The notes under the pieces are model-generated. The model was not told the origin of the DNA. It worked only from the letters and a program-made list of their open reading frames with translations, and did not search any database. From contig DATAVR010000071.1 in NCBI GenBank assembly GCA_036267635.1, positions 6,704 through 70,703 on the forward strand: a stretch of 64,000 nt of DNA. The letters run 5' to 3'. This document shows, one piece after another, positions 18,337 through 25,659 of the stretch (position 1 is the first letter of the stretch; every line of letters begins with the position of its first letter). Made by a program: the position numbers and the translations under genes. Source of the DNA: JADGRB01 sp036267635 (lineage in GTDB: Bacteria; Myxococcota_A; Polyangia; Fen-1088).

Positions 18337-18855
18337 ATGCGCAACCTCAAACAGACCGTTCGTCGCGCCCGTCAGGTGGTCGTCGTCGCGGCCGCGCTCG
18401 CCGCGGTACTGGCCGGCTGCGACAGCCCGACGACGCTCGAGGTGACCGTCGAAGTGGCGGACACCTCCGTCCCCTTCTTCACCCAGCTGACCATCAAGAT
18501 CTCGAGCGTCGCCGATCCGACCCGCGAGATCTCCCAGATGTTCATCACCACGGCCCCCGGCTACGGCGCCGAGGGCGGCCTGCCGCCGGTCTCCCTCCCT
18601 CAGCAGGACACCTTCACCCTCGAGCCCTCTTATATCTCAGGCGAGGTGCTGGTTGCGGTGCAGGGCCTCGACATCGTCAGCGGCGCCGTCCTGGCCACCG
18701 GCAGCGCGACCGCCGAGGTGGTGGCCAAGCAACAAGCTCAGGTGACCGTCACGCTCCACGGTCTCGGGAGCGGTTGCCCCGCCGACGGGGGCGTCGGCGC
18801 CGATGCGGCGGCAGGCTCCTGCGACGCCGGCGCCGAGGCACGACCTGGCGGGTAA
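18337..18855 (+). CDS. Uncharacterised small lipoprotein
   Basis: A 172-residue protein with a basic N-terminus and lipobox AVLAGC. The remainder is one beta-rich domain (TLEVTVEVADTSVPFFTQL, ISGEVLVAVQGLDI, QAQVTVTL), reminiscent of Ig/FN3-like or carboxypeptidase-regulatory folds. It has a Cys-containing Gly/Ala-rich tail. No clear ribosome site precedes the ATG at 18337; a GTG just upstream (18334) is possible. It converges on the GH5 endoglucanase gene with 7 bp between stops. Function unknown. Confidence 0.6.
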   Translation: MRNLKQTVRRARQVVVVAAALAAVLAGCDSPTTLEVTVEVADTSVPFFTQLTIKISSVADPTREISQMFITTAPGYGAEGGLPPVSLPQQDTFTLEPSYISGEVLVAVQGLDIVSGAVLATGSATAEVVAKQQAQVTVTLHGLGSGCPADGGVGADAAAGSCDAGAEARPGG

Positions 18856-18862
18856 CCCTCGA

Positions 18863-20035
18863 TCACAGCCCGAGGACGTGCTGGTAGAACGTGTTGGCGT
18901 AGTCGCTGTTGGGGACGCCGGTGTTGTAGTTGGAGGTCAGCGACCAGGGATTTCCCCCTGTGGTCTTGGTCGCCGGAACGCAGACGCCGAAGGCGTTCCA
19001 CGACCAGGCGAGGTAGCCGACGTTCTGTCCGTCGAGCCAGGTCATGACCTGGGTGATGAAGTCGCCCATGCAGTCGCTCTCGCCGATCTCGGTCGCGACC
19101 AGCGGCACGGTCGCCGCGACCGTCTCGGGCGCCATGTCCCAGCAGGTGTCCGCGACGCAGGCGTTGTTGGCGTAGATGTGCCAGGCGGCGCCGAGGTTGC
19201 CGGCGGGATCGACGGGCGCATAGGCGAGCCACTGCGTGAGCGCGTTCGAATACTCCAGGCCGCCCAGCAGGATCACGTTGCTGGCTGTTGTGCCGGTCCG
19301 GATCGCCGTCACCAGCGCCTGCATGCCGACCACCTGATAGGTCTCGGGCGTGCCGCCCGTGCCGACGTTTTCGTTCGCGGTGCAGCCGTCGCGCCAACAG
19401 GTCCAGCCAGCCACGCTGTCCTTGTTGTTGTCAGGGTAGGGCTCGTTGTAGAGCTCGAAGATGACGCCGCTGTCGGCGGCGAAGGTGTTGGCGACGCTGG
19501 TCCAGAGGTCGACCGCGTGATCGGCGTCGGGCATCGGCTGTTGCCGGACCGCCAGCTCGGTCCCCGGCGCGACCCAGTGCAGCTCGACGATCGGGATGAG
19601 GCCGTACTTGTGCAGCAGCGCCACGTAGGTGGTGACGGCGCTGGTATAGGCGGCGCCCCCCACCGTGGCGCCGTTGATCCCCAGCCAGCATGATTCGTTG
19701 AGCGGCACGCGCACGGCGTTGAAGTGCCACGAAGCGAGCGCGGCGACGGAAGCCTCGTCGGACGGCCCGTCGAAGATCGACGACGATTGGACGCACTTGT
19801 ATTCCGTCCCCGAACGGTTGGCGCCGTGGAGGACCACCACGTTGCCGCTGCCGTCGACGATCTGGTTCGCGACGACGTGCAGCCCGGTCGGATACGCCGC
19901 CGCCGGTCCGATCGCCGCGGGCGTTGGATACGGCATCACCGCCATCATGCTGTTCGCGTTGGGGTCGCCGCCGCAGCCGGCGACCGCCAGCAGACCCGCC
20001 GCCATCGGCCCCCACCAAGACTTCGAAGTGATCAT
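18863..20035 (-). CDS. GH5 endoglucanase-like cellulase, lipoprotein
   Basis: A 390-residue GH5 enzyme (cellulase family A). Lipobox AVAGC (Cys21) followed by a short linker. Core motifs: VVLHGANRSG, ASWHFNAVRVPLNESCW, PIVELHW, acid/base E198 in VIFELYNEPYPDN and nucleophile E316 in PLVATEIGESDC. It is likely to cut beta-1,4-glucan or glucomannan internally. The gene starts 6 bp downstream of the SGNH esterase stop, so the pair is one operon: deacetylation next to backbone cleavage. Confidence 0.9.
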   Translation of the reverse strand: MITSKSWWGPMAAGLLAVAGCGGDPNANSMMAVMPYPTPAAIGPAAAYPTGLHVVANQIVDGSGNVVVLHGANRSGTEYKCVQSSSIFDGPSDEASVAALASWHFNAVRVPLNESCWLGINGATVGGAAYTSAVTTYVALLHKYGLIPIVELHWVAPGTELAVRQQPMPDADHAVDLWTSVANTFAADSGVIFELYNEPYPDNNKDSVAGWTCWRDGCTANENVGTGGTPETYQVVGMQALVTAIRTGTTASNVILLGGLEYSNALTQWLAYAPVDPAGNLGAAWHIYANNACVADTCWDMAPETVAATVPLVATEIGESDCMGDFITQVMTWLDGQNVGYLAWSWNAFGVCVPATKTTGGNPWSLTSNYNTGVPNSDYANTFYQHVLGL

Positions 20036-20041
20036 TTTTAG

Positions 20042-21286
20042 CTAGTGGTAGAGAGGCTGCATCTGGGTCGCCCACAGGGTGTTCATCTCCTGTAGCCCGG
20101 CCTCGTTCGGGTGCAGGTTGTCGGTCATCCGCCCGCCGCTGCAACCGCAGGTGAAGGCGGTCGACGCGTTGGTCATGAAGTAGCTGTAGAAGTCGGGACC
20201 GGCCAGGAGGCCGTTCTGCGTGGTGAGCGTGTCGATGGCGGCGTTGTACTGCGGGATGTCGCCGTGCTGACCGTCGCCGGAGTAGGGGATGTGCGGGATG
20301 ATGGGGACCTTCCCGGCGGCGCGAGTCATGTCGACCATCATCTGCATGTTGCTCTGGAAGGTCTCGACGGCGATCTGGCCGTTGGCGGCGTCGTTGGTCC
20401 CGTAGCCGAGCAGGAAGAACCGGTAGTCGGGGTTCCAGTCGAGCGCGTTCTGCAGCCGGGCCAGGCCGTCGCCCGACTTCTCGCTGCCGATGCCGCCGTT
20501 GATCATCGCCGGAAAATAGTTCGGCAGCGCGGCGTTGATCGCCGCCGCGAAGCTCGGCTGGTGGGTGGGCCCGCGGTCGTAGGCGAACGCCGTGATGCTG
20601 TCGCCCATGAAGAACCAGGTGTCGTCGGGGAGACAGCTCCCGGTGGCCGACAGATCGTGCACGTCGATCTGTCCGATCACCACGCCGCCCGGCTCAGCTA
20701 CGCCGGCGTCCGGCATCCCGCCGGGCGAGTTGGTGATCACCATCTTCACCCACGACATGCCGGTGAAGTCGAAGGAGTGCGCGCGCGTCCGGACCTGGTT
20801 CTCGACGGTCGGCACCACGGTCTTCCAGGTCCCGTCGCTGCCGTCGGTCGAGTCGGCCGAGACGTCGATGTGGTACTCGGTCGGTAGGCCATAGACCGTC
20901 TGCGGGCGCGGGGTGATGGCGGTGTAGTAGTCGTAGTCGTAGGTCCCGCCGTCGTCCCAGGAGAAGAGCACCCGCGTCGGCCCCGCGGTCAGCTGGAGGG
21001 CGATCCAGGAGGGAGCGTCCGCCGTCGGCGATCCGCCGTTCCAGCCGCCGTTGTGATAGACGCCGTTGGTCACGGCGGCGGCGGCGTTGGCGTTGGGGCT
21101 GGCGAACGCGGGCGCGCCGACCGAGATGAGCGGATTCGAATGCGTCACCGCCAGCGTCGCCGAGCCGTCGAAGGGGGTGGGGCAGGTCGGCCCGGTCGGA
21201 CCGCCGTCGGCGTTGGAGGCGCTCTTGCTGCTGCACGCGGCGGCGAGAGACGTGACGCCGATCGCCAGCAAAGCCAGGTTTCGCAT
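20042..21286 (-). CDS. SGNH esterase with N-terminal jelly-roll domain, lipoprotein
   Basis: A 414-residue lipoprotein (lipobox LAAAC, Cys18). Residues about 45-210 form a discoidin/Gal-binding-like domain (ITNGVYHNGGW-type start, SWIALQLTAGPTRVLFSWDD, then VKMVITNSPGG). Residues 215-414 are an SGNH hydrolase: nucleophile S230 in WFFMGDSITAF, GYGTNDAA, and DNLHPNEAG with the catalytic Asp/His. The two-domain layout resembles acetyl-xylan/mannan esterases such as CE2/CE3 relatives, but the CE number is not certain. The ATG at 21286 was chosen because it begins a proper signal peptide; the frame extends upstream without one. Confidence 0.85.
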   Translation of the reverse strand: MRNLALLAIGVTSLAAACSSKSASNADGGPTGPTCPTPFDGSATLAVTHSNPLISVGAPAFASPNANAAAAVTNGVYHNGGWNGGSPTADAPSWIALQLTAGPTRVLFSWDDGGTYDYDYYTAITPRPQTVYGLPTEYHIDVSADSTDGSDGTWKTVVPTVENQVRTRAHSFDFTGMSWVKMVITNSPGGMPDAGVAEPGGVVIGQIDVHDLSATGSCLPDDTWFFMGDSITAFAYDRGPTHQPSFAAAINAALPNYFPAMINGGIGSEKSGDGLARLQNALDWNPDYRFFLLGYGTNDAANGQIAVETFQSNMQMMVDMTRAAGKVPIIPHIPYSGDGQHGDIPQYNAAIDTLTTQNGLLAGPDFYSYFMTNASTAFTCGCSGGRMTDNLHPNEAGLQEMNTLWATQMQPLYH

Positions 21287-21492
21287 GGCCCGGGAGCAAA
21301 CCAGAAACGCTCCGCGCCTGCAACCGCGCCGAGGGTCCGGAAGAGTCATGTTAACGCAACAATCGCGGTCTGAGGTGCCACGTTCCCCGAGACCCGTTGG
21401 CCTCGCCGTTTTCACAGCGAGTCGAAGCTCAATCTGATCGCCGTCGAGCGTGCCTCATTCGAGGTGGCGCCACCGCGTGTTTCAGCAGACGC

Positions 21493-22146
21493 TCAGCCGG
21501 TCGGCGGCTTGCCGGTGTTGACCGCCAATTGAGCCTCGAAAGCCCGCCGGTAGGCTGGCCGCGCTTCACCGCGGGCGACATAGGCGGCCAGGCTCGGGAA
21601 TTCGTCGAGAATGCCCGAGGCTCTCAGCCTGAGCAGCACCGACACCATCAGAAGGTCGCCCGCGCTGAACGCTCCGTCGAGCCAGTCGGCGTCACCCAAG
21701 CGAACGGAGAGCTGGGTCAGCCGGGCGCGAATGCGATCTTGCACCAGCGGGAGGCGCTCCGCGCGCCAGGGCTTGTCGCCCTCGATCAGCTTCGCGGTCA
21801 CGAGCTCGAGGATGGGCGGCTCCACGGTGCTCAGCGCGGCAAACATCCAGGTGATCGCGCGCGCCCGGGCATTGGCCTCGTCGGGCAGCAAGCCCGCATG
21901 CCGCTCGGCGATGTGAAACACGATCGCGCCGGTCTCGAACAGCGCGAGCTCGCCTTCCTCATAGGTTGGAATCTGGCCGAAAGGATGAAGCGCCAGGTGC
22001 GCGGGCTCCTTCAGCGCACGAAACGAAACCAGACGAACCTGGTAGGGCTGGCCCACCTCTTCGAGCGCCCAGCGAACGCGCGTATCGCGCGCCAGTCCTT
22101 TGCCGCCATCGGGTGAGCGTTCAAAGGCGGTGATGGTGATGGTCAT
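21493..22146 (-). CDS. Glutathione S-transferase family protein
   Basis: A 217-residue cytosolic GST-fold protein. The thioredoxin-like N-domain contains RVRWALEEVGQPYQVRLV, the cis-Pro motif HPFGQIPTYEEGE and ALFETGAIVFHIAERH. The all-helical C-domain has AFSAGDLLMVSVLLRL (the N-capping box region). It would conjugate or reduce electrophiles with glutathione; substrate unknown. It is a single gene separated by 206 bp from the esterase start; I see no clear element in that gap. Confidence 0.88.
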   Translation of the reverse strand: MTITITAFERSPDGGKGLARDTRVRWALEEVGQPYQVRLVSFRALKEPAHLALHPFGQIPTYEEGELALFETGAIVFHIAERHAGLLPDEANARARAITWMFAALSTVEPPILELVTAKLIEGDKPWRAERLPLVQDRIRARLTQLSVRLGDADWLDGAFSAGDLLMVSVLLRLRASGILDEFPSLAAYVARGEARPAYRRAFEAQLAVNTGKPPTG

Positions 22147-22173
22147 CGATGAACGTCCAGCCGTCGAGACTTG

Positions 22174-22245
22174 CTCCGGAGGAGGGTTTCGAACCCCCGA
22201 CCCGGCGGTTAACAGCCGCCTGCTCTGCCACTGAGCTACTCCGGA
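22174..22245 (-). tRNA. tRNA-Asn (GTT anticodon)
   Basis: Minus-strand cloverleaf. The acceptor stem TCCGGAG (22245-22239) pairs with CTCCGGA (22181-22175). The D-arm is GCTCAGTGGCAGAGC. The anticodon stem GGCGG/CCGCC encloses CTGTTAA with anticodon GTT. The T-arm carries TTCGAAA. Discriminator G; the CCA end is not encoded. Length 72 nt. Confidence 0.96.
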
Positions 22246-22249
22246 ATGT

Positions 22250-22279
22250 GAGAGGCGCTCATTATGAGGAGCGCCTCTC
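22250..22279 (-). terminator. Perfect hairpin between amidohydrolase and tRNA-Asn
   Basis: Arms GAGAGGCGCTC (22250-22260) and GAGCGCCTCTC (22269-22279) are fully complementary over 11 bp with an 8-nt AT-rich loop. It lies 6 bp past the stop of the minus-strand amidohydrolase gene and 5 bp before the tRNA 5' end. No T-run follows, so it may be a terminator of a GC-rich genome or a tRNA 5'-leader structure. Confidence 0.6.
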
Positions 22280-22284
22280 GTCAG

Positions 22285-23421
22285 TCAAGCGCCGGTTGGG
22301 TGCCAGCGCAGGACGCGGACGGCGTTGTCGAAATAGACCTTGCGCAAGACCCGCTCCGGGAGGCCCACGCCGTCGATCTTCCAGCGCCCCTGGATGGGGG
22401 TGGGGCTGTCGATCTGGCGGTCGAGCGTCTGGAAGTAGCGCCAGGTCTCGGTGAAGAAGCGGACCTCGTCGGCGCGCGTCGGCGGATCGGCGCCGTTCGA
22501 GCCGTACATCATCTGATCCTGGTCGGCGCCGATGCCGGTGTCGGTCCCGAACAGGATGCGGTCCTGGTACTTGATGAAGAAGCGCCGCATCTTTTCCTGC
22601 GGCTGGCGGCCGATCTCGGGGACGCGCGCCGCCGTGTCGAGGAACATGTTGGGGTAGCGATCGAGCATGCGCGCGACGTTGTCGGGGTCTTCGGGATCGT
22701 CGCCGAAGTGGACGGCGATGAAGGTGGTCTTGGGGTGGCGGGCGATCCGGCGCTCGAGCGCGTCGTAGAGCTCCTGCCAGGAGGGGACGCCGCTGCCGTA
22801 GAACGACCACTCGGGGTGCGCCTGCAGCTCGTCCCAGCGTTCATTGTCGGGCGCGGCCGGCTTCCAGAACGCTTTGGGATCGCCACAGTGGATCGCCACC
22901 GGCATACCGAGCTCGCCGGCGCGTTCGAACATCGGGTCGAGGCCGGGATCGTCGACGGCCAGCAGGTGAACGCCGTCGGGCGCCGGATAGCCGAGGCCGA
23001 GCCCCTTGGTGATCTTGAGGCCGATGGCGCCGAGGCGGTGCGCCTCGGTGAGCTGGTCGGCCATGGCGGTGCCGTAGTCGGTCGGGCGGCGGCGCACCAG
23101 CTTGAAGTCGGGCGTGGTGAAGACCGCGATGCGGCCCCCGCTCTCGGCGGCGGCGGCCAGCTGGCGCTCGAGCGGATTGTGCGGCGGCCCCGGGTACATG
23201 CCGGAGAGGTTGACCATCCCGTCGATGCCCCACTCGTTCATCAGGCGCACGGCGTGCTCGACGCCGTCGGGGGCGATGTGCGTGTGGACGTCGATGCGGT
23301 GAAAGCGGCTCCCCGCTGGGGGCGGACCGTCACCGGTCGCCGTCCGGTGGCAGCCGAGCACGAGGAACGCGAGCGCCGCGAGACGCAGGTGATCCCTCGC
23401 GACCGGCCGCAGCGTCACCAT
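22285..23421 (-). CDS. Amidohydrolase_2-family metal-dependent hydrolase, lipoprotein
   Basis: A 378-residue TIM-barrel hydrolase. Lipobox FLVLGC is followed by metal ligands in IDVHTHIAPDG, a possible catalytic/metal region in GAIGLKITKG, the His in PVAIHCGDP, the next in FIAVHFGDDP and the late Asp in RILFGTDTGIG. These are the landmarks of the ACMSD-like amidohydrolase-related family (PF04909). The substrate cannot be told. Secretion as a lipoprotein is less usual for this family. The start overlaps the PilZ-PEGA gene's stop by one base (TGATG). Confidence 0.82.
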   Translation of the reverse strand: MVTLRPVARDHLRLAALAFLVLGCHRTATGDGPPPAGSRFHRIDVHTHIAPDGVEHAVRLMNEWGIDGMVNLSGMYPGPPHNPLERQLAAAAESGGRIAVFTTPDFKLVRRRPTDYGTAMADQLTEAHRLGAIGLKITKGLGLGYPAPDGVHLLAVDDPGLDPMFERAGELGMPVAIHCGDPKAFWKPAAPDNERWDELQAHPEWSFYGSGVPSWQELYDALERRIARHPKTTFIAVHFGDDPEDPDNVARMLDRYPNMFLDTAARVPEIGRQPQEKMRRFFIKYQDRILFGTDTGIGADQDQMMYGSNGADPPTRADEVRFFTETWRYFQTLDRQIDSPTPIQGRWKIDGVGLPERVLRKVYFDNAVRVLRWHPTGA

Positions 23422-25421
23422 CAGGGCGAGTCCGGCTTGATTTCCTTGATGTACGGCCCGCCCGTGTCTTCCGGCTCGGCCTTCTCTTTGGGCTCGGCGT
23501 TTTCCTTGGGCGCCTCGGGCGGGGCGGCCGCGGCCGTGCGGCGGAGCTTGGCGTTCACCTTGAGCGTCTGCGGGTTGTTGCCGTGCGGGCGCGACCAGTC
23601 GAGGCCGCTCACCATCCGCTCGTTGGGTTCGTAACCGTCTTTCTTGATGGTGATCGCGTGCGGCGACGTCGGATCGATCTCCTTGCTCACGAACGGCGTC
23701 ACGCCCATCTCTTTGCCGTCTATCAGAACCTGGGCGCCCGCCGGCGAGGAGGTGATCTTCACGGTCGGCGGCGGCGGCGCGGGCGGGGCCGGTTTCTCGG
23801 CCGCCGCGCCCTCCGCGGTCTTTTCCGCGGCCGGTTGCTCGGCGGCCGGCTTTTCGGCGGGAGCCTTCTCTTCGGGGGAGCCGGAGGCCGTGCCGGCCGG
23901 AGTCGGCGTTTTCGCCTCCGCCTCCACGTGTCGGTGGAGCGGGCGGCGCTTCGCACCGTGCTCCGCGGTGTCGGTTGCGGCTGCCGTGGGCTCGGGCTTC
24001 TTTTCGTCAGCCGCGGTCTTCTCGGCCACGGTCTTCTCGGCCGCCGGCTTCTCGGCCGCGGTCTTCTCGGCCACCGCTTTTTCGGGCGTGGCCGGCGCGG
24101 CCGGTTGAGTCGGTGCCGCGGCGACGGCGCTGCCGCCGCCCGCGCCCTCCGGCGCAATGGGTGGAGCGTTCGCTGTCGGGGCGCTGGCGGCCGGTGCCGG
24201 CATCGGCGCGGCGGGCGGCGTCTCGGCGACCACGGCAGGCGGCGGGGCGTGCGGGAACAGGCGGTCCTTGAGATGGAGCTTCACCGCGGCGCCGGCGGCG
24301 GCCGCCAGGACCACCGCCGCGACGATGACGTTGGTGAACCCTCGGCGCCGTCGGTTCAACGTGGGATAGGCGCGCGAGGCGGCTCGGAACCGCTTGCTCG
24401 GATCGGGCGCCACCGGCGCCTCGACGACGGCCTGCTTTTCGGGGACCGCCGGCTCGACGTCGACATCGGCGATCTCGATCGGCCCGTCGAGCGCCGCCGC
24501 CACCGTTCGCGCGACGTCGGGATTCTCGCCCGTGTCGGCGCTGGCGGTCACCGGCGCGGCCGGCGCGCCGCTGCCCCCGCCACCGACCAGCTCGTCGACC
24601 ACGTCCGCCACGCGGGTCGGTTCGTTGGAGGCGTCGTCGGCGACGTAGCGCGGAACGCCGGGCGTTGCCCGCGCGGCGGGCGCCGGCCCCGGCGCCTCCT
24701 GCAGCGCTTCGAGCGCCTTGTCGATGTCGGCCGCGGTGGGTGGCTCGAACAGGGCCGAGGGAACGGGGACGGGACGCGTGGTCGTGGCGCGCGCGCGCGT
24801 GAACGGGCCCGACGGCACGGCGGAGGCGGGCGCCGCGGGGGCCCCCGAACGCGAGCCGAGGAAGCTGGTCTTCGCGATCGGGGCGGGCACCGCGGGGGCG
24901 GGCGGCACGGCGATGGGCGTCGACTCCGGGCCCGTCGCCTCCGGCGCGCCGTGGCCGGCCGCCGCCCCCAGCACCGCACGCGCGTTGGCGTCGAGGCTAG
25001 CGAACACGCCCGACGGGCGGCGCACGGCGATGCCGCCACCCTTGGCCGGCCCGGTCGCCGCGCCCCCGGCCTGCTCGAGGCGGGTCTTCTCGGCGAGGAT
25101 CTTTTCCAGCGTCGGTTGGCTCTCGGGCGTGAGCTTGTCGAACCGCACGCCCATCCCCGGCGTGACGTTGTCGCGCGTCTGATCGTGCTCGCGGATCCAG
25201 ACGACCGTTCCCTCCCCGGCCAGGAGCGGCGACGAATCCTGCAGCTGGAACTCGAGCTTGAGGCGCGTGTTGACCGGCAGCGGCTCGCGCGTCCGGATGA
25301 AGATGCCGCCGCGGCTCACGTCGGCGGCGTAGCGTTCGATGAATTGGTCGAGGCTGGCGCTGCGAAACTTGATCCGGAGGTTGGTGGCTCCGCGCGGGTC
25401 TTTCGGGGTGGGCTCGCTCAT
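23421..25421 (-). CDS. PilZ-domain membrane protein with Ala/Glu/Lys/Pro-rich spacer and PEGA domain
   Basis: A 666-residue protein. The N-terminal PilZ domain (1-110) has the c-di-GMP signature: RIKFR fits RxxxR and DVSRGG fits DxSxxG. A long Pro/Ala-rich linker leads to one transmembrane helix (about 355-378, TNVIVAAVVLAAAAG). An external low-complexity stretch of AAEKP/AEKT-like repeats (about 430-550) follows, then a PEGA domain (PPTVKITSSPAGAQVLIDG and GYEPNERMVSG). The layout suggests a cytoplasmic c-di-GMP sensor connected through the inner membrane to a periplasmic PEGA module. Coupled to the amidohydrolase downstream. Confidence 0.85.
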   Translation of the reverse strand: MSEPTPKDPRGATNLRIKFRSASLDQFIERYAADVSRGGIFIRTREPLPVNTRLKLEFQLQDSSPLLAGEGTVVWIREHDQTRDNVTPGMGVRFDKLTPESQPTLEKILAEKTRLEQAGGAATGPAKGGGIAVRRPSGVFASLDANARAVLGAAAGHGAPEATGPESTPIAVPPAPAVPAPIAKTSFLGSRSGAPAAPASAVPSGPFTRARATTTRPVPVPSALFEPPTAADIDKALEALQEAPGPAPAARATPGVPRYVADDASNEPTRVADVVDELVGGGGSGAPAAPVTASADTGENPDVARTVAAALDGPIEIADVDVEPAVPEKQAVVEAPVAPDPSKRFRAASRAYPTLNRRRRGFTNVIVAAVVLAAAAGAAVKLHLKDRLFPHAPPPAVVAETPPAAPMPAPAASAPTANAPPIAPEGAGGGSAVAAAPTQPAAPATPEKAVAEKTAAEKPAAEKTVAEKTAADEKKPEPTAAATDTAEHGAKRRPLHRHVEAEAKTPTPAGTASGSPEEKAPAEKPAAEQPAAEKTAEGAAAEKPAPPAPPPPTVKITSSPAGAQVLIDGKEMGVTPFVSKEIDPTSPHAITIKKDGYEPNERMVSGLDWSRPHGNNPQTLKVNAKLRRTAAAAPPEAPKENAEPKEKAEPEDTGGPYIKEIKPDSP

Positions 25422-25447
25422 GGTCCTCGGGGTTCGGCGCCGACGAG

Positions 25448-25475
25448 ACTATAAGTCCGATCGGCCTTTGCAAAG
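25448..25475 (-). promoter_or_regulatory. Possible promoter and palindrome upstream of the PilZ-PEGA gene
   Basis: On the minus strand TATAGT (25453-25448) matches TATAAT at five of six positions and lies 26 bp before the ATG. The perfect palindrome CTTTGCAAAG (25466-25475) sits where the -35 region or an operator is expected. Confidence 0.35.
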
Positions 25476-25659
25476 TGGTGATTATCCCTGATATTCATCG
25501 GAAATCACGCGCGCCGATTGTCCTTCCTCACGCTCTCGTCTCGCTCTGCTCGGGCGCGGGCTCGCGTGGGCGCTCGCGGCCGGCGCTGTTCTGGCGCTCT
25601 GCGCGGCGGAATTCGCCGGTGCGGCCACGCCGCCGCCTTTTCGCGCGGCGCACGCGGCC

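Noticed and set aside
22339..22348. Perfect CTTGCGCAAG palindrome, identical to the best proposed activator site
   Set aside because: It lies inside the amidohydrolase coding region, encodes conserved-looking residues (VLRKV), and has no -24/-12 element nearby. It shows that single sites occur by chance; only clustered sites at fixed distance from a promoter were kept.
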